From assembly GCA_024277095.1 (NCBI GenBank), contig JAJRVX010000446.1, positions 1-14,856 on the forward strand: DNA of 14,856 nucleotides. Reading direction: 5' to 3'. Below are positions 7,164 to 13,697 of the stretch, piece after piece. Position numbers and translations under genes: made by a program. A model generated the notes under the pieces. It was given only the letters and a program-made list of their open reading frames with translations, ran no database searches and was not told the origin of the DNA. This stretch comes from DUEN01 sp024277095. Its GTDB lineage: Bacteria > Chloroflexota > Anaerolineae > DUEN01. Each line of letters begins with the position of its first letter. The stretch's first letter is position 1.

Positions 7164-7953
7164 TGGGCGGTCTGAGGTGGGCGATCGCCGGGTGGCGCTG
7201 GTGACGGGGGGAGGGCGGGGCATCGGCCGGGGCATCGCGGTGGCCCTCGCCCGGCACGGATGGGATTTGGTCGTCAACTATCGGGGCAACGCCGAGGCTG
7301 CCTCCGAGACGGTGTGCCTGATCGGGCGGGCGGGGAGGCGGGGCCTCGCCGTGCAGGCGGACATCGCTCTGGCGGCCGATCGGGAGCGTCTGGTCGATGA
7401 GGTGTTGCAAGCGTTCGGGCGCATTGATCTTTTGGTGAACAACGCGGGGATGGCGCCGCGACGGCGTGTGGATATCCTGGAGACCAGCGAGGCCAGCTAT
7501 GACGAGGTAATGGCCGTCAACTTGAAGGGGCCCTTCTTCCTGACCCAGCGCGTGGCCAGGGTGATGATCGATCTGCTTCGAGACGGCGTGATCCGGCGAC
7601 CCAAGATCGTGAACATCGGGTCGCTCAGCGCGTATACGAGCAGCCCCAGCCGGGGGGAGTATTGCATCTCCAAGGCGGGTCTGGCCATGGTCACGGCGCT
7701 TTATGCCGATCGGCTGGCGGAGTATGGCATTCATGTCTACGAGGTGCGCCCTGGGATCATCGAGACGGACATGACCAGTGTGGTAAAGGACAGGTACGAT
7801 CGGCTGATCGCCGAGGGTCTGACGCCCATCCGGCGCTGGGGGCAGCCAGAGGACGTCGCCCGGGCCGTCGTGGCCATCGCCGAGGAGTATTTCCCGTTCT
7901 CCACCGGTGAGGTGATCAACGTGGACGGCGGCTTCCATTTGCGACGCTTATGA
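7156..7953 (+). CDS. Short-chain dehydrogenase/reductase (FabG/KduD-like)
   Basis: This 265-residue classical SDR has the nucleotide-binding TGGGRGIG (17-24), the NNAG motif (95-98), and a catalytic S156, Y169 and K173 set. The C-terminus GEVINVDGGF is typical of 3-oxoacyl-ACP-reductase-like enzymes. R42 in the NYR segment after beta-2 would allow NADPH use, though that is only suggestive. It overlaps the GH88 gene by 8 bases, so translation is probably coupled and a sugar-acid substrate is likely. KduD, which acts on 3-deoxy keto-gluconate after unsaturated uronate release, is an SDR of this general type, but nothing in the sequence proves that activity. Confidence 0.92.
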   Translation: MGDGRSEVGDRRVALVTGGGRGIGRGIAVALARHGWDLVVNYRGNAEAASETVCLIGRAGRRGLAVQADIALAADRERLVDEVLQAFGRIDLLVNNAGMAPRRRVDILETSEASYDEVMAVNLKGPFFLTQRVARVMIDLLRDGVIRRPKIVNIGSLSAYTSSPSRGEYCISKAGLAMVTALYADRLAEYGIHVYEVRPGIIETDMTSVVKDRYDRLIAEGLTPIRRWGQPEDVARAVVAIAEEYFPFSTGEVINVDGGFHLRRL

Positions 7954-8013
7954 GCGTGGAGGTTCCAATCGATTTGCCTTCAACACATTCCATACGACAC
8001 GACGGGGTTGAGC

Positions 8014-9456
8014 ATGACGAGATACCGCCGTATCGCAGCGTTGAAGACGGCCGACGCCTTTCGAGAGTATGTGGCTGCGTTAGGTATTGAGCTGCCTCTC
8101 GATGAGGAGTTGGAATCGGGCCCGGATGCCCCGCTCGCCCAGCCGTATCGTCTGGGGAACGGCTTTGTCATCGGGAACCGCTTTGCCATTTTGCCCATGG
8201 AGGGATGGGATGGGACCCGGGATGGGCGTCCAACGGAATTGACCATGCGGCGCTGGCGGCGCTTCGGGATGAGCGGCGCCAAGCTGATCTGGGGCGGGGA
8301 GGCCGTGGCCGTCCGATATGACGGGCGCGCCAACCCACACCAGCTGACGTTGACGGAGGAGACCGTCGGGGATCTGGCTAGGCTGCGAGAGGCCCTGGCC
8401 TTTGCCCATGCCGAGCGGTTCCAGCGCACCGACGATCTGTTGGTGGGATTGCAATTGACCCACTCGGGGCGCTTCGCCCGCCCCAGTGAAGAGGCCCGCC
8501 TGGAGCCCAAGATCGTGTATCACCACCCGATTCTCGACCGGCGGTTCGGGATCGACCCTGACGCCCCGGTGCTGACGGATGACGAGATCGCCCGCCTGGT
8601 GGAGGATTTCGTGCGGGCTGCCCGGCTGGCATGGCGGGCGGGGTTCGCCTTTGTGGACATCAAGCACTGTCACGGCTACCTGGGGCACGAGCTTCTCAGC
8701 GCCGTCGATCGCCAGGGGCGATACGGGGGGAGCTTTGAGAACCGAACGCGTTTTCTGCGGGAGGTGGTGGCGGGCATCCGGGCCGAGGCTCCCGGATTGG
8801 ACATCGGCGTCCGCCTCGGCGCCTTCGATTTCGTGCCGTTTCGCCCGGGGCCGAATGGCCGCGGTGAGCCGGAGCCGTTCGATGGAGTGTATCGGTATGC
8901 TTTTGGCGGGGACGGCACCGGCGTGGGGATCGATCTATCTGAGCCGTACGCTTTCCTGGATTTGCTGGCCTCACTAGACATTGAATTGGTTTGCATCTCG
9001 GCGGGCAGCCCTTATTACAATCCCCATATCCAACGGCCTGCCCTCTTCCCTCCGTCGGACGGCTATCAGCCGCCGGAGGATCCGCTGGTGGGCGTGGCCC
9101 GGCAGATCCAGGTCACGCGACAGCTCAAGCAGTATCGCCCGGACCTGGTCTTCGTCGGCTCGGCGTATTCTTATTTACAGGAGTGGCTGCCTCATGTGGC
9201 TCAGTACGTCGTGCGGAACGGATGGGCCGATTTCGTGGGGTTGGGGCGGATGGCGCTCACCTATCCGGACATGGTGGCGGACGTGTTGGCCGGTCGGCCG
9301 CTGCAACGCAAGCGCATCTGCCGCACCTTCAGCGATTGTACCACCGCACCGCGCAACGGGCTGGTGTCCGGATGCTATCCCCTGGACGACTTCTACAAAA
9401 GGCGGCCGGAGGCCAAGATCCTGGCGCAGATCAAGGGCCGGAAGAAGCAGGGGTGA
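8014..9456 (+). CDS. Old Yellow Enzyme-family NADH:flavin oxidoreductase, variant cysteine motif
   Basis: The 480-residue protein has an FMN-binding TIM barrel: ILPMEGWDG near 59-67, LQLTHSGR (147-154), DIKHCHGYLGHELLS (215-229), and YGGSFENRTRFLREVV. Members reduce activated C=C bonds or dienoyl substrates. The usual HxxH at the flavin/substrate site reads K-H-C-H here (217-220). The C-terminal part has C436, C442 and C454 with spacing CX5CX11C; this resembles the four-Cys iron-sulfur motif of 2,4-dienoyl-CoA reductase with the second Cys missing. The large second FAD/NAD domain of that enzyme is absent. The ATG at 8014 has GGGG 6 bases upstream; a TTG at 8008 is an alternative. It follows the SDR by 60 bases. 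Confidence 0.88.
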   Translation: MTRYRRIAALKTADAFREYVAALGIELPLDEELESGPDAPLAQPYRLGNGFVIGNRFAILPMEGWDGTRDGRPTELTMRRWRRFGMSGAKLIWGGEAVAVRYDGRANPHQLTLTEETVGDLARLREALAFAHAERFQRTDDLLVGLQLTHSGRFARPSEEARLEPKIVYHHPILDRRFGIDPDAPVLTDDEIARLVEDFVRAARLAWRAGFAFVDIKHCHGYLGHELLSAVDRQGRYGGSFENRTRFLREVVAGIRAEAPGLDIGVRLGAFDFVPFRPGPNGRGEPEPFDGVYRYAFGGDGTGVGIDLSEPYAFLDLLASLDIELVCISAGSPYYNPHIQRPALFPPSDGYQPPEDPLVGVARQIQVTRQLKQYRPDLVFVGSAYSYLQEWLPHVAQYVVRNGWADFVGLGRMALTYPDMVADVLAGRPLQRKRICRTFSDCTTAPRNGLVSGCYPLDDFYKRRPEAKILAQIKGRKKQG

Positions 9457-9492
9457 GGCTATTTTGCCCCTGCCAGGAAAAGGAGAGGCGTG

Positions 9493-9807
9493 ATGAGAAC
9501 CGTTCGCAGGATCTCGTTGGGATCTGCTTTCAAGGTGGGGGCCGTCCTCTGTGCTCTGTTGTTCCTCGTCTTCGGCTTCTTCACGATCCTGTTGCCCGGC
9601 TTGTTGGGGGCCAGCCTTCTGGGCGCGCTCATCCGGGAGCAGGGCCGTGGGTGGACCCTGGGATTTGGTGCCCTCTTCAGCGTCATTGCCTACATCATCG
9701 GTATCCTCGCCTCGGCCATCGGCGGGGGGATCACCGGATTCCTCAACGCCCTGCTGTACAATATCGTCGCCGGGCTGGTGGGCGGCCTTGAGGTCGAACT
9801 ATCGTGA
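9493..9807 (+). CDS. Small membrane protein (DUF3566-like)
   Basis: The 104-residue product starts with a short basic segment (MRTVRRISLGSAFKVG) followed by a long hydrophobic stretch (about 15-45), then a polar loop (REQGRGW) and a second hydrophobic stretch (about 55-98) rich in Gly. This is the layout of small two- or three-helix membrane proteins; the RISLGSAFKVG opening resembles DUF3566-type proteins. AGGAG lies 7 bases before the ATG at 9493, which I prefer to the GTG at 9490. It lies 36 bases after the flavin enzyme and closes the set. The stop codon is inside the stem of the shared inverted repeat. Its function is unknown. Confidence 0.8.
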   Translation: MRTVRRISLGSAFKVGAVLCALLFLVFGFFTILLPGLLGASLLGALIREQGRGWTLGFGALFSVIAYIIGILASAIGGGITGFLNALLYNIVAGLVGGLEVELS

Positions 9808-9853
9808 CGAGCAAGGGCGATCTTGGGGCCTCACCCTTGCCCTTGCTCGTCAC
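9804..9853. terminator. Bidirectional terminator between convergent genes
   Basis: GTGACGAGCAAGGGC (9804-9818) and its exact reverse complement GCCCTTGCTCGTCAC (9839-9853) form a 15-bp perfect stem with a 20-base loop. Both convergent genes end inside it: the plus-strand TGA at 9805-9807 and the minus-strand TGA at 9850-9852. There is no long T-run on either side, so it may work as a Rho-assisted terminator or a 3'-end stabiliser. Confidence 0.7.
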
Positions 9854-10575
9854 AGCCGTATGCGCTTAAACGCCTCCGCATACCGGTAGCCCGGCGCTCG
9901 CCCGGCCTCTTGGGCGGATTTGCGGATCCGATCGGCCAGCTTTTCGATGTCAAGCCCCACCTGGCTGGCGTGGCGGGCCAGGGCCGAGATGCGCGCCTCA
10001 ATGCAGCAGGTGATGTCCTCCCAATAGTTGGGTTCGTCCGTCCAGAACAGGTAAACCTCTTTCACCCGCCAGGGCTCCATGTCCCCGACCAGTTGCTCCG
10101 GAAAGATGTACCACTCCCGGGCGGACCAGGTGGCGTCTAGCGCTGCCTGCCCGGCGGCCCGATGGTCCGGATGGAGCTGATAGTGGCGCCACGGGTCGAT
10201 GGTGAACAGGATATGCGGCCTGTGCTCCCGGATCAGGGCCGAGAGCTGGCGGCGTAGCTCCATGGTGTTCTCCAGGATCCCATCCGGGTAGCGCAGGAAG
10301 ATGACCCGGTGCACGCCCAGCTCTTTGGCCGCCGCTCGCTGCTCCTCCTCTCTCATCGTGGCCAGCCGGCCCGGGCGTAGATCCGGGTCATGGCTCCCCT
10401 TGTCGCCGCTGGTGAGGAGCACGTACGTGATCCGCTTGCCGGATTGGGCCCACTTCACGATCGTCCCGGCGCAGCCGAATTCGGGATCATCCGGGTGGGC
10501 TGCGATCACCATCACGCGATCCCAGGATTCCCGTTGGGTCTCCATGGCGGTCGACTCGCTCTCGCGTTCGTTCAT
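9850..10575 (-). CDS. PIG-L/LmbE-family N-acetyl deacetylase
   Basis: This family removes the acetyl group from N-acetylglucosamine conjugates with a metal, usually zinc, for example in mycothiol, bacillithiol, GPI and lincomycin routes. The 241-residue product has AHPDDPEFGCAGT (26-38), where H27 and D30 bind metal and D29 is the likely general base, and YQLHPDH (132-138), where H138 completes the site. The start ATG at 10575 overlaps the DsrE-like gene's TGA as ATGA, so translational coupling is likely. An internal ATG at 10545 is a weaker alternative; the first 18 residues are charged and poorly conserved-looking. The stop codon lies in the shared inverted repeat. The substrate is unknown. 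Confidence 0.9.
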   Translation of the reverse strand: MNERESESTAMETQRESWDRVMVIAAHPDDPEFGCAGTIVKWAQSGKRITYVLLTSGDKGSHDPDLRPGRLATMREEEQRAAAKELGVHRVIFLRYPDGILENTMELRRQLSALIREHRPHILFTIDPWRHYQLHPDHRAAGQAALDATWSAREWYIFPEQLVGDMEPWRVKEVYLFWTDEPNYWEDITCCIEARISALARHASQVGLDIEKLADRIRKSAQEAGRAPGYRYAEAFKRIRL

Positions 10576-10928
10576 AGGGTGATCACCTTGTCCGCCCGCC
10601 GCTGCGCCTCGATGATGTCCGCCATGCCGCCGACGATGCCCACCTGCACCTGATCCACCAGGCCGAAGTAGTTGAGGCAGGTGCTGCATGCGATGAGGTG
10701 CACCTCCCGGGCCTCCAATGCCCTGAGCTCCTCGAGGACCGGGGAGCCCTCGACCAGCAGCTTCACGCCATCGGTGTAGAAGCAGATCGCGTTCGGTAAC
10801 GTCTCGCTGTCGATCAGGAGACGCAGATAGCTCTTGAGGAGCCGCTGTTGCAGATCGTGGTCCGCTGAGCCCATGCCCTCTCGGGTGATGAGGATGACCG
10901 TGCTGGGATTTTCCTTCGGTTGTGCCAT
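10572..10928 (-). CDS. DsrE/YedF-like small sulfur-relay-type protein
   Basis: The 118-residue protein resembles the C-terminal domain of YedF, a DsrE/DsrF-fold protein. CSTCLNYFGLVDQVQVG (81-97) and the ending RADKVITL match the family pattern. C81 and C84 form a CxxC; in DsrE-fold proteins a cysteine near this place carries persulfide, but whether this one does is not shown. The N-terminal TusA-like domain of full-length YedF is missing. GGAGG lies 6 bases before the ATG. It lies between two LmbE-like genes, 45 bases after one and overlapping the other by 4 bases, which ties it to deacetylation of some sugar or thiol conjugate. Confidence 0.85.
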   Translation of the reverse strand: MAQPKENPSTVILITREGMGSADHDLQQRLLKSYLRLLIDSETLPNAICFYTDGVKLLVEGSPVLEELRALEAREVHLIACSTCLNYFGLVDQVQVGIVGGMADIIEAQRRADKVITL

Positions 10929-10973
10929 GGCGTGCCTCCGTGATCAGCAGATGTTACGGAACAGGGATACGGG

Positions 10974-11756
10974 TCAGGCCAGGATGAGCTCCCAGATGCG
11001 CTCGGCCGGTCGGCCGTCACCCACGCGCCGTGCGTACGTTTCGACCTGCTCATCCATCCCTGGCCCGTGCCGGAAGATCACCGGGTTCTGCGACGCGTAA
11101 CAGGAGATCGCTTGCTTCTTGCGTGCGAGCGCCTCTTCCGTGAGCGACGTCTGACGCGCCCGCCAGCCGCCGGGAATCTCACGGGCCAGCGCTCGCACCA
11201 GCGTCTCCGCGTCGGATACGTAAGGGAAGTCCTCGTAGAAGGCGACGGGGAGGCCGCGTTCAGCCAGATGGATGGCCGCCTGGCGCGTCAGTTGGTGGTC
11301 GACATGATTGCCAGCCGCCAGCGGCGCGTATACTCGGGCGCCGTCCAGCGGCAGCTCCTTTAGCCAGGAGGCCGCCAGCTCGTCGGCTTCTATCACGTCT
11401 GCCGGGTGCAGGGGGCCGAAGATGTCATCGTCACTGTTATATAGCGTCTCCCCGGTGGCCGGATCGCGTCGGTAGATGGCGTCCAGCCCATCCAGGTGGA
11501 CCCAGTCGGCGCCCAGGATCTGACAGGCTCGCTCGTCCTCCTGGCGCCGTTGTCCCACCGGATCCGGCGGGTTGCCCCACCAGTTGTGCTGGAAGAGGGC
11601 GAATTCGGACAGGTTGCCGTAGTCCGGGACGCCGGCGAACAGGGTGACGATCAGCACGGGCTCTCCAGCTCGAGCCTGCGCGTAGATCATGCCCCCGCAG
11701 GAGAGGGCGGCATCGTCCAGATGCGGCGAGAGATACACGTGGCGATAGCGGGTCAT
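10974..11756 (-). CDS. PIG-L/LmbE-family N-acetyl deacetylase (second copy)
   Basis: The 260-residue product has SPHLDDAALSCGG (10-22), with H12 and D15 as metal ligands and D14 as the likely base, and NHVDHQ (150-155), with H154 as the third ligand. It clearly differs from the other LmbE-like gene nearby: the first motif reads PHLDD rather than HPDDPEFG, so the two are distant paralogues and not a recent duplication. The ATG at 11756 has GGGGAGG 5 bases upstream; the frame is open to 11852, but that extension crosses the promoter. It is the first gene of the three-gene minus-strand operon. The substrate cannot be told. Confidence 0.9.
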   Translation of the reverse strand: MTRYRHVYLSPHLDDAALSCGGMIYAQARAGEPVLIVTLFAGVPDYGNLSEFALFQHNWWGNPPDPVGQRRQEDERACQILGADWVHLDGLDAIYRRDPATGETLYNSDDDIFGPLHPADVIEADELAASWLKELPLDGARVYAPLAAGNHVDHQLTRQAAIHLAERGLPVAFYEDFPYVSDAETLVRALAREIPGGWRARQTSLTEEALARKKQAISCYASQNPVIFRHGPGMDEQVETYARRVGDGRPAERIWELILA

Positions 11757-11785
11757 GGATCCTCCCCAATTGGATTTCCGGCGCG

Positions 11786-11815
11786 AGTATATCACCCCTG
11801 GCGGGCGATGAGCAA
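11786..11815 (-). promoter_or_regulatory. Promoter of the deacetylase-DsrE-deacetylase operon
   Basis: On the minus strand TTGCTC (11810-11815), an 18-base spacer, and TATACT (11786-11791) precede the ATG at 11756. It faces away from the lipoprotein promoter 25 bases further on, making a compact divergent control region. Confidence 0.6.
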
Positions 11816-11839
11816 GTGATCGTCCTGCTTTTGGGTGAT

Positions 11840-11867
11840 TTGACACGCCCACGGGCTATGTTATCAT
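11840..11867 (+). promoter_or_regulatory. Promoter of the lipoprotein gene
   Basis: A consensus TTGACA (11840-11845), a 16-base spacer, and TATCAT (11862-11867) lie just before the AGGAGG at 11882-11887. The leader would be about 20 bases. Confidence 0.65.
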
Positions 11868-11892
11868 CGGGCCGCTTGAACAGGAGGTGCCC

Positions 11893-12411
11893 ATGCAGAA
11901 CGTTCGGTTTGCGTTGCTCATCTCGTTGGTGATTCTTGTTGCGCTGACGTCGTGTGGGCGGTCGAAGACCCCCGCTCCGCCTCCCACGCCGACGCCGATC
12001 CCGCGTACGCCAACCCCTGTGCCGGCCAGCGATGAGGAGGCGATCCGCCAGTTGCTGGACGCGGAGGCTGAGGCTGTGGTGGCGCAGGACATCGATCGGC
12101 TGGAGGAGATCTGGGCGGAAGATGGGGTGGTGGTCGACGCCAAGCACACCCCGGATGATCCGGATGACGATGCCCGCTGGCAGGGCTGGGATGCCATCCG
12201 GGAACGCTACGTGGTCGTGGTCTTTCCGGGCGCGCCGCAGATGGTGGCGCATCCATTGGTCGACATGAAGATCACGGGTGACACGGCCGTGGTGACCACG
12301 ACGACGCAGATCGGCTCCGAGGTGGCCGCGGCGGGAGATCGCTGGACCTTCGCCCGGCGTGACGGCCGCTGGGTGATCACCAGCCTGACGTATAACCTGG
12401 AGCCGGAGTAG
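11893..12411 (+). CDS. Lipoprotein with an NTF2-like (SnoaL-type) domain
   Basis: The 172-residue product has a lipoprotein signal peptide with a hydrophobic core and the lipobox LTSC, placing the acylated cysteine at residue 21. A Pro/Thr-rich linker follows (about 25-46; TPAPPPTPTPIPRTPTPVP). The rest looks like an NTF2-like fold: helices with EEAIRQLLDAEAEAVVAQDIDRL, then a strand-rich part with W..GWDAIRERY and ending WVITSLTYNLEPE, as in SnoaL-like and DUF4440-like proteins. It is expected on the outer face of the membrane. AGGAGG lies 5 bases before the ATG; an in-frame GTG at 11887 overlaps that site and is rejected. Ligand or activity is unknown. Confidence 0.85.
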   Translation: MQNVRFALLISLVILVALTSCGRSKTPAPPPTPTPIPRTPTPVPASDEEAIRQLLDAEAEAVVAQDIDRLEEIWAEDGVVVDAKHTPDDPDDDARWQGWDAIRERYVVVVFPGAPQMVAHPLVDMKITGDTAVVTTTTQIGSEVAAAGDRWTFARRDGRWVITSLTYNLEPE

Positions 12412-12420
12412 GGAGCGGGC

Positions 12421-12490
12421 AGGATGCAGGATACAAGATGCAAGATGCAGGATACAGGATACAGGATGCAGGATACAGGATGCAGGATGC
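12421..12490. repeat. Ten 7-bp tandem repeats (AGGATGC/AGGATAC)
   Basis: Ten contiguous heptads differ only by transitions: five are AGGATGC-like or AAGATGC, mixed with AGGATAC in an irregular order, and then the sequence goes into AGGGGCC. The array starts 9 bases after the lipoprotein stop and ends 39 bases before the racemase ATG. Single related units occur at 12514 and 14168. This is a short simple repeat, probably unstable by slippage, not a CRISPR. Confidence 0.9.
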
Positions 12491-12529
12491 AGGGGCCAGG
12501 CGGTAGGACGTAGGGATGCAGGGTAGACC

Positions 12530-13228
12530 ATGTACAAGAGGATCGGTATCCTGGGCGGGATGAGCCCGGAATCCACGGTCGCCTATTATGAACACATCAC
12601 TCGCACGTACACGGAGCGCTTCGGCGACTACGGGTATCCGGAGATCATCATCTACAGCGTGAGCTTCCAGCCCTACGTCGAGTGGCCAGAGCAGGGTCGG
12701 TGGGATCTCATCGCCCGGGGATTGAGCGAGGCGGCGCGTCGGCTGGAGGCGGCCGGGGCCGATTTCGCCCTCATCGCCACCAACACCATGCACAAGGTGT
12801 TCGACGAGGTGCAGGCGGCCGTGTCCATTCCCATGTTGAGCCTGCTAGACGCGCTGGCCGATGTCATCCGTGAGCGGGGGATGCGGACGGTGGGGCTTCT
12901 CGGCACCGCGTTCACCATGGAGGACCCGTTCTATCGGGACAAGCTGGCCGAGAGGGGGATCACCGTCCTGGTGCCGGACGCGGAGGACCGGCGGTACGTC
13001 CATGACGTGATCTATCATGAGCTGACGGCGGGCGTGTTTCGGAATGAGTCGCGTGCCCGGTATGTGGAGATTATCCGCCGCCTGGCCGCCCGCGGCGCTG
13101 AGGGAGTGATCCTGGGATGCACGGAGATCCCACTTCTGGTTGGCGAGGGTGACGTGGATGTCCCGCTTCTGGACACGACGGCTATTCATGCGGAAGCTGC
13201 TCTGAACTACGCGCTGGGAGCGCGCTGA
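12530..13228 (+). CDS. Aspartate/glutamate racemase family protein (YgeA/L-DER type)
   Basis: The 232-residue protein matches the two-domain aspartate/glutamate racemase fold: GILGGMSPEST near the N-terminus, IATNTMHKV (82-90) and VILGCTEIPLLV (193-204). These enzymes swap amino-acid stereochemistry without a cofactor, using one acid/base residue in each half. Most use two cysteines; here the first place is T84 and the second C197, the Thr/Cys pair reported for E. coli L-aspartate/glutamate-specific racemase (YgeA), which has nearly the same numbering and length. It is cytoplasmic, with no signal peptide. The ATG at 12530 has AGGG upstream. It follows the lipoprotein and the heptad array; a transcript shared with the lipoprotein is possible. 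Confidence 0.92.
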   Translation: MYKRIGILGGMSPESTVAYYEHITRTYTERFGDYGYPEIIIYSVSFQPYVEWPEQGRWDLIARGLSEAARRLEAAGADFALIATNTMHKVFDEVQAAVSIPMLSLLDALADVIRERGMRTVGLLGTAFTMEDPFYRDKLAERGITVLVPDAEDRRYVHDVIYHELTAGVFRNESRARYVEIIRRLAARGAEGVILGCTEIPLLVGEGDVDVPLLDTTAIHAEAALNYALGAR

Positions 13229-13263
13229 AAGCTGCTACGCATCAGAAAGCCGCAGATGAGACA

Positions 13264-13303
13264 TCCATAAGTGTAGATGCGCTTCCATAAGTGTAGATGC
13301 GCT
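13264..13303. repeat. Two perfect 20-bp tandem repeats upstream of the toxin-antitoxin genes
   Basis: TCCATAAGTGTAGATGCGCT occurs twice back to back (13264-13283 and 13284-13303) with no mismatch. The pair lies about 30 bases before the likely -35 box of the vapBC-like operon. Tandem sites like this are common targets of ribbon-helix-helix antitoxins, so a role as operator is plausible but unproven. Confidence 0.85.
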
Positions 13304-13335
13304 GTCTTCTTCAGATGGCAGGTGGGCCATAGCCT

Positions 13336-13364
13336 TTGACGCTAAGGCGTCCATGTGCTATCTT
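13336..13364 (+). promoter_or_regulatory. Possible promoter of the vapBC-like operon
   Basis: TTGACG (13336-13341), a 17-base spacer, and TATCTT (13359-13364). The predicted start falls near the ribosome site at 13370, giving a very short leader. A GCCT...AGGC inverted repeat surrounds the -35 box. Moderate match only. Confidence 0.45.
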
Positions 13365-13382
13365 CTCCCAGGAGGTGAGGCC

Positions 13383-13697
13383 ATGCAGAAAAAGCGTATT
13401 CAGGTCTATACGGATCCTGAAACCCACCGCCGGGTTGAGCTGGCCGCAGCTAGGCGAGGCGTCTCTGTGACGGAGTACTGCCTTCGTGCCATCCGACAGC
13501 AGCTTCTCGAGGATGAGATACTGGAGGCAGAGAAGGTCGAGGTCCGGGATCGACCGTCTCCAGGGAAAGATGTGATCGAAGAGTTACGCGACCTCCGCGA
13601 GAGGATTAAGGCCCGACGAGGTGGCAAACTGATCACCGTAGACATTCTGGAACAAGTGCGCGAAGAAAGGGAACATGAACTCCTGGGTGTGCGTTGA
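13383..13697 (+). CDS. Ribbon-helix-helix antitoxin (VapB-like)
   Basis: The 104-residue product begins with a ribbon-helix-helix fold: the strand KRIQVYTD, a helix PETHRRVELAAARRG, then SVTEYCLRAIRQQLLE (to about residue 43). This is the DNA-binding domain of many antitoxins. The charged remainder, up to REEREHELLGVR, would bind the toxin. AGGAGG lies at 13370-13375 before the ATG at 13383; an in-frame ATG at 13353 lacks a ribosome site. It overlaps the PIN gene by 23 bases, as in vapBC operons. It probably represses its own promoter. Calling it VapB is by position next to VapC. Confidence 0.85.
   Translation: MQKKRIQVYTDPETHRRVELAAARRGVSVTEYCLRAIRQQLLEDEILEAEKVEVRDRPSPGKDVIEELRDLRERIKARRGGKLITVDILEQVREEREHELLGVR

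Noticed and set aside
10576..10587. Second copy of the GGTGATCACC palindrome as an operator
   Set aside because: It lies in the coding end of the DsrE-like gene, where Val-Ile-Thr codons produce it; a further copy inside the lipoprotein gene also points to chance.
12421..12490. Possible CRISPR array
   Set aside because: The units are 7 bases long and directly adjacent, with no spacers, and no cas gene is in the window.
11437..12576. Large minus-strand open frame overlapping the lipoprotein and a deacetylase gene
   Set aside because: It is a shadow of real genes, has repeat-derived peptide sequence from the heptad array, and matches no family.
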